The notes under the pieces are model-generated. The model did not search any database. It worked only from the letters and a program-made list of their open reading frames with translations, and was not told the origin of the DNA. Shown here piece by piece: positions 10,207-20,496 of a stretch of DNA of 64,000 nucleotides. Made by a program: the position numbers and the translations under genes. The DNA comes from Termitomyces sp. T153. Taxonomy: Eukaryota > Basidiomycota > Agaricomycetes > Agaricales > Lyophyllaceae. Location: positions 1-64,000 of the forward strand of contig JACKQL020000026.1 of NCBI GenBank assembly GCA_018296165.2, in the 5' to 3' direction. The stretch's first letter is position 1; each line of letters opens with the position of its first letter.

Positions 10207-11397
10207 ATGTTGGTCCTACTCTTTGTAATGTCTATCCTACTTGGGACAACCTCCTTTGCTTGTGGTATCCTTCCTTTGTCTGTTGCTTTTTCCAGTACGT
10301 TTTCATGCTGCACGAAATCAGGCCTTACAGAATATTTGACCCCACTAGAGACTTGCCTCGAACGTCTGTCCGCTGTAGGAACTGGGCTGTTGCTTGGTGC
10401 AGCTCTTGGAGTTATCATACCCGAGTATGTCACCATGTTTCCGGTCGATTTCTCTTCATTTCATTGAATGCATGGTCAGAGGCATGGAAACAGCAGTAGA
10501 AGCTAGTCCAGGACTCATACCAACCTCCACCATTGCCCTATCACTCATCTTCGGCTTTACATTCATGCTTGTGATCGAGCAAATCGTTTCCCCGCATGCT
10601 CATTCTCACAATGATCACACTCTGGGTCTACACACGGTCAAAAAGGACTCTACCCAGAAGTCCGCAGAGGTGGATTTTGACGCTGAACTCGGAGAGCTTG
10701 AGCAAGAGGAAGGGTTAGACCGCCCAGGATATCGCCAGCCGGCTCCTTCCTCAATCCCTTTAAACGACCCACACGCTTCAGAATTTACCGGCCGAGCTTT
10801 CTCTCTTACGTTTGGCCTGGTTATTCACGGACTTGCGGACGGTCTGGCGCTTGGCGCTTCTTCTCTCGCCAAAGACCAGTCCGGCGTATCATCGAATTTA
10901 TCGGTAATCGTGTTTCTGGCTCTCATCATCCACAAAGGTTTGTATTTTTCTGTTCCCTTTGTTGATTTCACTTCCATGAACTACATACAGCGCCGACGTC
11001 TTTGGCACTTACCACTTCCCTCCTCGCTATCTCTCTGCCACGCCAAAAATGCAAGGAACACCTTATAGCATTCGCTTCTTCAACACCAATTAGTGCCGTA
11101 GCATCTTATCTCTTGTTCTCATCCTTCGGCAACGGCGACAATCATTGGACTGGAATTGCACTTCTCGTCTCGGTGCGTACCTTGAGAGCATGTATCTGCT
11201 ATACCAGTCTAATATTCAGCTAACCGGTATCGCAGGGTGGCACCTTCCTGTATGTTGCAACTGTCCTTCAGCCGGTGTCCAATCACCGTGGTGCCTCTTC
11301 TATAGGAGATATGCGACCTATCACACGTGTGTTCCACATTGTCGTCGGGATGATTATTCCCTTGATTCTGAGTGTGGTTTTGGGGCATGGACATTGA
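10207..11397 (+). CDS. ZIP family zinc transporter (ZIP9-like)
   Basis: Five exons (10207-10294, 10349-10424, 10480-10937, 10991-11172, 11236-11397) join in frame through GT..AG introns of 53-63 bp to give 321 residues ending LGHGH. The product is a multi-pass ZIP permease that would move zinc into the cytosol from outside or from an organelle such as the Golgi. Visible features are GTGLLLGAALGVIIPE, a histidine-rich loop (SPHAHSHNDH), the signature helix GLVIHGLADGLALG with paired His and Asp, and FLALIIHKAPTSLALT. The acidic cytosolic loop EVDFDAELGELEQEEG matches fungal ZIP9-like proteins. The start sits in GCCACCATG. It converges with the E1 alpha gene to the right. No lesion was seen. 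Confidence 0.93.
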
Positions 11398-11680
11398 TCG
11401 GTCGATCACTTATGTTTATGTATTAGTATCCAGCATTGTAAAGTCCCATGCATTCTTGTTGTAAGACAAATTAGCTAGGTTTCTAGATGAATTGACCTCT
11501 GACCGGACTTGTCCACCAAGTGTTAAACGGAAATTTGCGTTGTCTTCCCAACTTCACCTTTGAGAGACTATTGATGCTATGATACATGGATAATGTTACA
11601 AATTATACATGAATAACAGTTCTACAATTGAGAATGCAAACTTTATCCAATTGCGGAGTTTACAACCCAAAGCATAAGAC
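11398..11680. terminator. convergent intergenic region
   Basis: 283 bp separate the ends of the ZIP gene (+) and the E1 alpha gene (-). It must hold both 3' UTRs and polyadenylation signals, but I could not mark exact sites. Confidence 0.4.
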
Positions 11681-13473
11681 CTAAGGCCTCAGGTTGAGGA
11701 GATCTTGTCCGTTATTCTTGAATTTGGCCAACTCCGTTCGCCATGGCTCCCACACTTCGCCGTACTTCTTCAGCAAACCTGTGAGCTCTTCCCGTTGCTC
11801 CCTCTACGATGATACAGTGAGCTTTCACAATGGAGATCGGAAGTGGAAACACAGACAAGATTCCAGGGTTCTTCACCACCATAAACATCCGTGAAGAGTT
11901 GACCCAGTTCATTTCGTTTAATGGATTCTGCTCGCTTAAAGGCCTTCATGACGCCAGCCTTGAGCCGAATTTTCAGCTCTTCCTCAGCTGCAGCATCCCA
12001 CCATCCCTGGGATTCCATAAAAAGTCGGAATCGTACTATAGGGTTATCTATATGTTTGCGATCCTCAACTTCTGCACGTGGACGGTAGGCGAAGGAATCA
12101 TCTGACGTGGAATGGTGACCGACACTAGTCGTATACATTATCAGAGGCATCCCAAGATGCTTGAACTGCGACTGACCGGTAGCTCATCGCCTCAATTAAA
12201 ACAGCACGTCCCTGCTCTAAGCACCGCCTTCGCCCCTCACGAACAGCTTTCAAGACAGCGAGGACATCGTTCCCATCGACCCTGATCGTGTCTATACCAT
12301 ACCCTGGTCCACGACTCGCAATTCCGTCCCCGTAGTATTGCTCAGTGCTAGGAGTACTGATCGCAAACCCGTTATTTCTTGTAATATAGAGTGTCGGGGA
12401 AGGAATTGTAGAAGCAAGCATGAATCCTGCATGGAAATCTGAGAGAAAATATGAGACCGCCCGGCATTGCATGTGGCAGCATCAACCAACCTCCTTCAGA
12501 CGCCGCACCTTCACCAAAATAGCAAGCAGCTATAGACCGCCCCCTGCGATATGGATCTCGCCGAAGCGCGTAGCCTACGCCAGCAGCTTGAGGAATTTGA
12601 GTAGCAAGAGGCGAAGAGATGGTATGGAAGTGAAGTTCCGGGGATCCAAAGTGCTGCATAATGACTTAGAAATGCGACGCACGGTGCTACGATCGATTCA
12701 CTTACAACAGGCATTTGGCGGCCCTTGGTCGAAGTGTCCTCTTCGTTTCCAAAACACTGAGCCATGACGTTATCAACACCAAATCCGCGCCACAGAAGAA
12801 CTCCCATCTCTCGATACTGGCCTTCGGATATGTTCCGCCGGTCAGCCATTCAGATGACATCTGCAATTGACCCAACTAACCTAACACTCTACCAGGCATG
12901 CATTAGGCTTCTTCATCAAAGGAAACAAAAGATCTGGGCTTACTCGTCGTCGGATTCAAGAGCAGCCGCTGAACCAATGACTGTCGCTTCTTCCCCGTAC
13001 TAACATGAATCAAATCAACCAATGTCTATTGGATAGTACTGAGTTCTTACAGAGGTCATCTGTAGCATGACTCAGCCATCGATTAAATAGCAAGGAATAT
13101 CACTGACATAGAAAGATATTTTTCCTTGACGTTGGACATTGTAAAGAATGCTATCCAAGGTGGGAAGAAGCTGCATGTTCTCGTACATTCTATGTGCAAG
13201 CTTTTCATCAATCTATAACAGTAATTGAAAGGCGCCCAGAGATCACAAATTCAGAACAGCTACCTCAGGGAGCTCAGCACCATCTATGAGTGTCCCGGAA
13301 CCATCCAGCACACGAAATGCGGGTATGAGCCCATCGCCCTGGACAGAGTTAAAAAACTTCAGATTCGATGTTACTGGGAGTCTTGAGTTGGGAAGATTTC
13401 CGGCCACGTTTGCCAGACCTCTCGCCACCCATTGGCGCGAAAATCGTCGAGAAACTGAAGGGAACCGGATCAT
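11681..13473 (-). CDS. BCKDHA: branched-chain 2-oxo acid dehydrogenase E1 component, alpha subunit
   Basis: This is the mitochondrial E1 alpha subunit that, with E1 beta, decarboxylates the keto acids of Leu, Ile and Val using thiamine diphosphate. Exons on minus: 13473-13264, 13212-13108, 13059-13051, 12999-12944, about 12821-12706, 12653-12491, 12438-12177, 12124-11857, 11803-11681. The N-terminus [19 protein letters not shown] is a typical targeting peptide. Also visible are [14 protein letters not shown], the TDP motif from GEGAASEG to [23 protein letters not shown] and the phospho-loop [14 protein letters not shown]. The 9-nt exon encoding MTS is needed to give FYMTSYGEEAT. The join between the fourth and fifth exons does not keep frame with a standard GT..AG pair and includes a TGA, so either the model is wrong there or the gene is damaged. 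Confidence 0.88.
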
Positions 13474-13802
13474 GAATGCAGGAGAGTGCGTCACATGTGC
13501 GTATGTACTCCTGCGGAGTTCGGATTGCGATTCTTTTGTAAATTTATTTAATATTTCGCTCGTTGCAAGGATCTTACCAGTACTATCTACATCTACAGGA
13601 GAATCACTGAGGAGGTACGTAGGATTGCTTGCTCTGCTTTACCTAATTTGGCTGTTGAAAAACATCAAAATGTAGGGTATCCCTAGCGGAGAGAAAGGCT
13701 GAAGCAGCTGTGACAGCCCTTGGTGCTTTTCAGAAGTCGTCTCGGAAATTTACTGCTTCCCGCCATATCTTCATCTGTAGCTAGCCCAATTCTTACGGCT
13801 GC
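13474..13802. other. 5' region of the E1 alpha gene / intergenic
   Basis: Holds the promoter side of the E1 alpha gene (-) and the upstream side of the broken membrane-protein gene (+). I recognise no coding sequence. An ATG at 13473 is the first in-frame start of E1 alpha. Confidence 0.4.
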
Positions 13803-14900
13803 GGGTTCTGTTTCTTCTTGTGGCCATAATTCTTGCTGTGCAGATCTTCAGCGTCTTGGCTCTGGGACCACGGGTGGTTCTTTCTACCTTTGACATTATT
13901 GCCATACAATCGTCAAAGACCATACAATGCGAAGCGGTGTACACTACATTTGTTGGCAAACTCAATCCCCAAGTCACTCCAGTGTGGTTAACCTTGGTGC
14001 CGACCAGTTCCAAATCAACCTCCATACCTACCAACAATCGTTCCTCAGACCTCTCTAGTGTCACTGACTTTCGTTCCATTTACGGCCGGTACAACATTTG
14101 TTGCATTACTTGATGACACTAACCACAACAGCGCCGCAGAGGTATCTGATATTGTGCAAGTTCTTGCTGGAAATAAGTCATGTCTTGAGACATCTCATGC
14201 TAGAACAACAAACGATTCCGTCGCGAAGACAGCCCTTTCGCAATGCGAGAATTTCATGTTACAGTACAACCGCACAGACATCTCTTATGCCCCGACTGTC
14301 CGATTGTTCAATCCCGAAGGACCCTTCGGCTCTTGAATCTGATGAGCGACGACACTACGACAGGAATGGCAACCTATTTTCTGAGCCATGAGACAAGCTC
14401 TGCGATCATGGTCAGTGCGTTTTCGTTTATCAGCTTCCAGTGATGAACACTCAACAGCGATATAGTCAACGGAAATTCTTCGAGCCCGTAGATTGTTTAG
14501 CAACTACAAGCAGCGCGCCCACGCCCACCAGAATCTCTATGCACGTTGCTCCCTCAGACTATTGATTTGTTGATTTCAGGCTTGTCATTGTTATTATCTC
14601 TGTCGGGGGCGGCTCGATAGTCCTGGTCACGTCTTGCATGCTGTTCTTTATCCTTCGTCAACGGTGGCGCCGTTGAAGAGCCGATCTCGTATTCAACGGT
14701 CAACTTTCGAACAGACAATTGATGCGCAGGCCTACTGTCTACAGGGACGATCAAGGATTCGTCAAAGGCCCTTTGTACAAAAAAAAAACGATATGCCTCC
14801 GGTGGAACCATGGCGTCCTGGTCACAGCCTGTTCTAAACGACCAGCAGACCCCAAGCAGTAGTCAACCGCATATGACCTTATTTCACTCAAGTCGCTCGA
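13803..14900 (+). pseudogene. signal peptide / extracellular domain / single-TM protein, broken
   Basis: Pieces in several frames follow the layout of a common agaricomycete surface-protein family of unknown function. There is a hydrophobic leader (LFLLVAIILAVQIFSVLA) without a clear ATG, then a Cys-containing ectodomain at 13910-14060 (TIQCEAVYTTF, PVWLTLVPTSS). After a +1 frame change near 14050 comes VPFTAGTTFVALLDDT, KSCLETS and QCENFMLQYNRTDISYAPT, ending in a TGA near 14334. A TM helix follows at about 14580-14675 (LVIVIISVGGGSIVLVTS, then RQRWRR) and is closed by TGA. At least two frameshifts and two stops mean it is not functional as read. Unrecognised introns could explain part of this. 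Confidence 0.55.
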
Positions 14901-15756
14901 TATTAATATTGAAAATCTTAAAGGAATCCTCCATATAGCGGCTGTCCATCTCAATCAACCTAAACAGGCAGACAGCAGAGCTGATACCCTTTAGGCCCAG
15001 GTTCGATTCCCAGTGAAACTACATATCTTCCTCTACAGTGAACAGGAAGCCGTCGAGACGGCGTAATCGTAACCCATCAAATGTTACATTTGGCCATAAC
15101 AGGATGGCCAGTGCTATTTCGTTAGCATCTATCATCGATCCATTCGCGAATGATGTTCCCAAAAGATATGGACAAGTCGGACGTACTTACCCCCTCGTCA
15201 GATGTCCATCATGCGGGAGAGCATCAGGCCTTCCTAATAAGTCGATGGGAGAACACAAGAAGCATCCTGTAATCTGCTTGTCCTCAGTGGGATTCCGCAA
15301 AAGAAAAGTGGCAGATGTGTCCTAGTTGTCCGGATTTTTTTGCTTCGTATAGCTTGTACACTTGGTAACTTAACATAAATATTTCGCGGACAGGTAGAGA
15401 GATTCGAACCGAACAGGTGAAGACAGTGTCCCAATGAGCACATAACATAGCCTGAGCTAGATATACCTCTTTGTTGTTGATTATTCCTGGTTGGAACCCC
15501 GCGCGCCAGCTGTAAGAAACTCCACGAAGTTTCGCTTCGTTAATCTCCTGACATCTAGAGCAATTCAAATTATGGGCCGATTATAAGATCTACAATGTAT
15601 GATTATGTTCGTTGAATAAGCTTAGGGATGACTTAATGCGAATAGTGAATAGGGGTGCAGAGACGGTGAATACGTGAGTCGGGGATAAGTTAATAAGGCA
15701 GAAAAAACATGAGAAATACATGCCATAGAAGAGATGAGTACCCTTCAAATTCTGAG
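14901..15756. other. intergenic, no gene assigned
   Basis: A plus frame at 15038-15325 contains CPSCGR and could be a cytoplasmic-tail remnant of the neighbouring broken gene, but nothing supports it firmly. Two T-loop-like words (GGTTCGATTCCC near 15000, and GGTTCGAATC on minus near 15390) are not surrounded by a foldable tRNA. Confidence 0.35.
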
Positions 15757-18700
15757 CTACCTCAGCCGCATTACACTTGTACTCTTCTTCGGCGACTTTC
15801 GTCTCCCTCCTTTCTTCTTTGCCTTGCCTGAGGCCGGAGCTGGTGTCGTTTCGACAATGTCAATTTCGTCGTCTGATGATTCAATGGTTTGTATGGATGG
15901 GCCTCCCTCGGCGGCCTCCTTTCGCTTCACTTCCTCTTTCTGAGCGCGGTCCTTCTTCCACTCAGCCGAAAGCTTTTCAATATCTGCTCGAAATCGCTCT
16001 CGCATATCAACTGTCTGCTCATACTTCCAATCATCCTTACGAGTCCGACTCTCGATCGGCCCCTTCCCTCGTGTCTAAAAATGTCCATTATCAGTAATAT
16101 CGAACTAGTAGAGACATACTAACGCACTCGGATAATTCGAGAATAATGATCTGGATCGCTCATGAAGGTCTCCGCGAAATGAAGCAGATAAAGTCCGCAA
16201 TCGTAAAAGTTGGGTTGGACGGGTACCTGATTTGAAGACATTAATATCTTTCGATTCTGTCATGTGTTTGGTATTCACCTGAGCTTTGAAACCCACAGCA
16301 TCGCTGGTGTCTGACCTCATCAACTTATCCTGTGCTTCTTGCTTCAGATATCTAGAAAGACGGTCGATAGCGGGCAGACGCTCAGTGCCAAGAGAATCAA
16401 AGGTGAAAATATAGGTCCTGTGAAAGAAGATCAAACAGGATGAAGAAACAAAGATTAAAGCACGTACACATGTTCGATCTCAGGCGTTGATATTGAAGGA
16501 CCATCTTCACAGTTGTCGTCCTTTACAGAATGATTTATCACAGGCCCAGACCGGTCATCCTTGCGAGTAACAGCTTGATTGGGAATAGCCTTTTGCTTCC
16601 CCTTTACCTTTGCCGACATTCCGTAGAAGCTTGCGGGCGCAACCGACACTGAGTGGGGCTCAACATTATTGTCACTTTGGAAAGTGGTCTCCCCATTGGT
16701 TCGCATCAATGATACCATGGGAACATCGTGCATGTCCACATCGTATACAATATGGTCAACAGGAGCACTATTGGTATGATCTGGAACCATTAGCAATAAT
16801 TCCTCATCCTCAACTTCCATATCAGAAGTTCTCCCTGTCGGCGTCATACCAGAGTCAGATAAAGCCGTAACATCAGACATCCAGGTTTCCGATGCATTAT
16901 TATGTATCGTTGAGACTCCCCGAGACAATTGTTCGGAATCCAGGGTTTCAACTTCCACAGAACAGGAGGAGTCGCAAATGAGCAAGCCTTCGGACACACT
17001 TCTTTCTTCTTCTGCCTCATTCATTAGACCAATATCAACAACGTCCGCAGGAGCCAACGACTCAGTAGATATTACAGTAGATGGAGGCTTAGATGCTAGG
17101 TCGCCGGATAACCGGGCAGAGGTAGCAAGTGACATCTCGGTGGTAGAAGGAGACGGACTCGGTCTAGAAGCGAACACCGATCTCAGGACACCGTCAATTG
17201 TGGGAGTCTTCTCCCCTTGAACCGCGCTCATGGGGGTAAGGATATGTTCAGGATGGTAGATAATTGCTAGGTACCAATGTTGCCTAACATTGTAAGTAAA
17301 AAGAGCTGTTTGGGCAATTGCACAACTTACTCCGAGTCATCGTTTATGGGCACTATGACATATTTCTTGCTGAATATGTTAAATTTCGCGGTCCATTTGC
17401 GCACGCTCTCATAACCTTCGTCCAGACTACGTTTCAAGGTTAGAGTTGAGATCCTTTAGCAATTCAGAACTTTACTTCTTATTGTCCAAAAGATGATAGA
17501 AGAAAGAACTGAAGACATGCACCTGGCTTGCCAATTCTGGGTTGCTTTCCTGAAGTCTATTAAGCCACAACCTGAACGGTAGCATAATGAGGGCAATGTT
17601 AGCCTCAAGAATAGACAAGCCTTACTTGAGACCGAATTCTATGAGAGTATCATTGAGGAACTCCCCGGGTCTGAGCCTTCTATGATCACTGTTCTTGATG
17701 TAGACGGCGCCCGGTACTCCTTGAGGATAGCAAAGAATTCTTTGTGGCAAACTAATCAGATTGACGGCGTTAAGGCACCTTACAGATACTTACACTTCTT
17801 CTGGGTCAACAGACGGGGACCGTCGTCTTCGTGTTGAGCGACGTAATCCTTCTCTACTGTTTCGGATGGTCCTGTAGAATTGTGAGACTTGCGGTGGCAC
17901 AGAGTAAATGATCTCACATTGTTCGAGAAGCTGGGCGCGATGACGTTACTGAAGTAGGTGCTCGGCTGGGAGACTCTCGCAACAGTTCACCAACTGGTGG
18001 AAGTGTGAGGTCATGATCGTCTTCAAGAGGCGCAGGAGGTTTATATGAATCCTCGCCCGTTTCCGTTGCGTCAGATTGTCGACGAAGAGATTGAGCAGCC
18101 ATCTCAGCTGCCCTGGATGCATCTTCCCACACAGAACGGCCAGCAGATTCTCTGTAGGAGATATTAACAATATTGAATCTTGATTTTAGGAGACGTACCG
18201 AAGAACCGTACAATACTGCTTGTGATCGTTGATCCATGCGATAAACATTCTATAATTTTTTTCTACATCACTTCGCTTTTCAATCCGAATGACGACCTCT
18301 CCCAAGTGCCGTGAATGGCCTTGACATCTTGGGTAAGAAACGTAATTGTCGAGGCAAAATACATCACACACCCATCCGGAAACGATTGTGATTTCTTTGA
18401 TCGAATTCTGTAGGCGATTCCTTCGTTTTGAACTTCAGTATAAAGGGATCAACTTGACAGTACTACGGGCAAAGGGATTCATTCAAACTTGGAAGGATTT
18501 GATTGAAACTTACCTCTACAGAAGAAAGCTCATTGATGAGTTCGAACCAGATGATTCTCCGACCGTCTTCCCATACCGTCAGTGTGTTCCGTTCCCATGA
18601 GATAAAACATTCATTTGGATATTCTCTTAGTTCAGTACCAAAAAACCACTTCTCTATCCAGAGTTTGTTGGTCATCGGGGAAGAATTTACGAAAGAAGTA

Positions 18701-19606
18701 GGAAACATAGTCTCATCCACAGGAAGGACTTTCGCATCATGACGGGTCGGGTTCTATGTAGCAGATCGTCAGAGTCGTCTACAGCTATGTGATAGTTGAT
18801 GCGTACTTTGGTTTTCATGGAATTCTTGATGCCACCCTTCCTGCTTGACACCTTTCTGAGGTCTAGAAAGTTATTTTTCTCAGGCCTCTGAATAATCTCA
18901 TAATGCTGGACCATTTGCTTAACATGACCCCGGGGTGGCGGCGAGGAATCGGAGATAGGGTCAGATGACAAGCCAATTTGTAATTCCAATGCCCTCGTCG
19001 CGTCTCCGTCCTTGATATGACGTGAACCAGAAGCCTGAGTGGATGAAGAAACATATTCGGGTTCGTCACAGTCTCCATCGTAGGGCCGAAATCGCGCAGG
19101 GGCTGGCTTGTACTTGGACAGGTAACTCCTGGGAGCTGAAAAGTCAGAAGGAGCTGCCTCGATATCACGATCCTGTTTTTTGTTGACCAGCTGTATGTCC
19201 TTGACCTTGACCTTGTCAGACTCCTCCGACGGAACGAATGGAGGAATTGTTGCGTCATGATTGAGTTTCTTGGTACTTTGAGCCTTCAACAAAATCTCAG
19301 CCTCAGGGAGTTCAGGGGCCGATCATCGTCATTTACTGACCGAGGGCATATTCTGATCATCGTCTGTGTCGACCACTTCGATACAGACATCCTCATGCGG
19401 TGTGTACTTGTCTTTGGATGATGATGTCTTGTCCATGGGTGTACCTAGGCAGGACACAAAGGTTGAGAGTCAGGCGTATAGAGACTCGAGTTTAGAAAGA
19501 TGTGTATTTACTCGCCTCGACCCAGCACGTAAGAATCATGATTTTGTACTTTCCGCCTCTTCGTGGGTGGTGGACCGACACCTGTCAGAGTTTGTCTCGC
19601 CGTCAT
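15757..19606 (-). CDS. ULP2: SUMO-specific cysteine protease, Ulp2/SENP6-7 type (peptidase C48)
   Basis: A nuclear isopeptidase that trims SUMO chains. Proposed start at 19606: MTARQTLTGVGPPPTKRRK, with a likely NLS. A shorter model starts at 19436 with MDKTSSSKDK. A central PH-like region (IEKWFFGTELREYPNECFIS) at about 18660 precedes the catalytic domain: RPGEFLNDTLIEFGLKLWL and VHVFSSFFYHLLDNKK at about 17690-17480, then YESVRKWTAKF and YVIVPINDDS. Active-site His is in QHWYLAII (codon 17277-17279), Asp in YIFTFDSLG (16396-16398) and Cys in FYDCGLYLL (16197-16199). A Ser/Thr/Asp-rich insert of about 260 residues separates His from Asp. The basic tail ends KKGGRRKSPKKS. Many ~50-bp introns; exon joins I checked in the C-terminal half keep frame. 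The 5' exons are less certain. Confidence 0.88.
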
Positions 19607-20496
19607 ATTGTCCCTGCCCAGGTCTGCCTTCGTAAAACCAAATCCGGTTTGTTCCCTCCTCTAGAATCATACATAAGCGATCATGCTTTGGGGAAAGCAA
19701 TGCTAAGCATACAATAGCTGAATTTGTTGGAGGCTTTATTATTGTTGGTTCCTTGTGCCAACTACACGAATGTATGTCAGATCTATCGCGATATTTTGAC
19801 TTTTGGTCGCAGAGAGGGTACATACACTTTGCCCCCACTTGACGCGCCTCTTACCCCATGTGCGGCTCGCAGCATTTTTCTCTCTCCCTCACCGAACATG
19901 TCGATCTCGAGAGGAGTCTGTCCTGCACAAGGTGAAGCGACTCAAAAAGGTAATTAAGGCACACGAGCAAACACCGTAAAATAAGCTGTTGATTTGTGCT
20001 CTGCTCTGCTCTGTTCCCAGCCAGTCATGAAATTTGAATTGTTAAGAAACCTGCGAGAATTTACAAGTTATCGAGTCATATAATTTACACCTGAATGAAT
20101 GAAAATAGTTCACGGCGACTTAATCAAAAGCGCCACATTCAAAAGTAGTCAGGGTGTAGAGGCGCCGCGATTTGAAACCGTAAAAATAATATATGTCCAA
20201 CAGCTCCATAACAGATCCACGTAATAAATACAAAATTAATGTTCGTGATGAGAAATGCAAGCAGAAGATAGGTGATGATAACACAAGATGCTCTAAGTAT
20301 AATGATTTGGTTTGAGGTATGGCGGCGGTATAGCTGGTGGTCGAGCATGAAAGTCCGGGCGTCGTGAAGCTCGAGTGGATATCAATAGTCGGTATAAGGT
20401 GGCGTCGTGAGGCATTACAATCTTGATATTGACTGTAGCCATGTATGATAATCGTACAGTTTTCACAGCAGTCATAAAAAGGAGGCCTCATCAGGA
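19607..20496. other. intergenic between Ulp2 and KRE6 genes
   Basis: Contains the Ulp2 promoter and the KRE6 3' region. A very short spliced plus-strand frame (ATG at 19898, GT at 19950, AG at 20020, TGA near 20037; about 22 codons) is possible but has no support beyond splice consensus. The CTCTGCTCTGCTCTG run near 19998-20012 is a small simple repeat. Confidence 0.4.

Noticed and set aside
11209..11409. Minus-strand ORF opposite the last ZIP exon
   Set aside because: It is a shadow of the well-supported ZIP reading frame on plus.
14985..15020. tRNA gene suggested by GGTTCGATTCCC
   Set aside because: The T-stem pairs poorly and no matching acceptor or anticodon arm could be found upstream.
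15375..15500. tRNA gene on minus suggested by TAGCTCAGG and GGTTCGAATC
   Set aside because: Acceptor pairing is partial, the T-stem has three mismatches and no 7-base anticodon loop can be placed.
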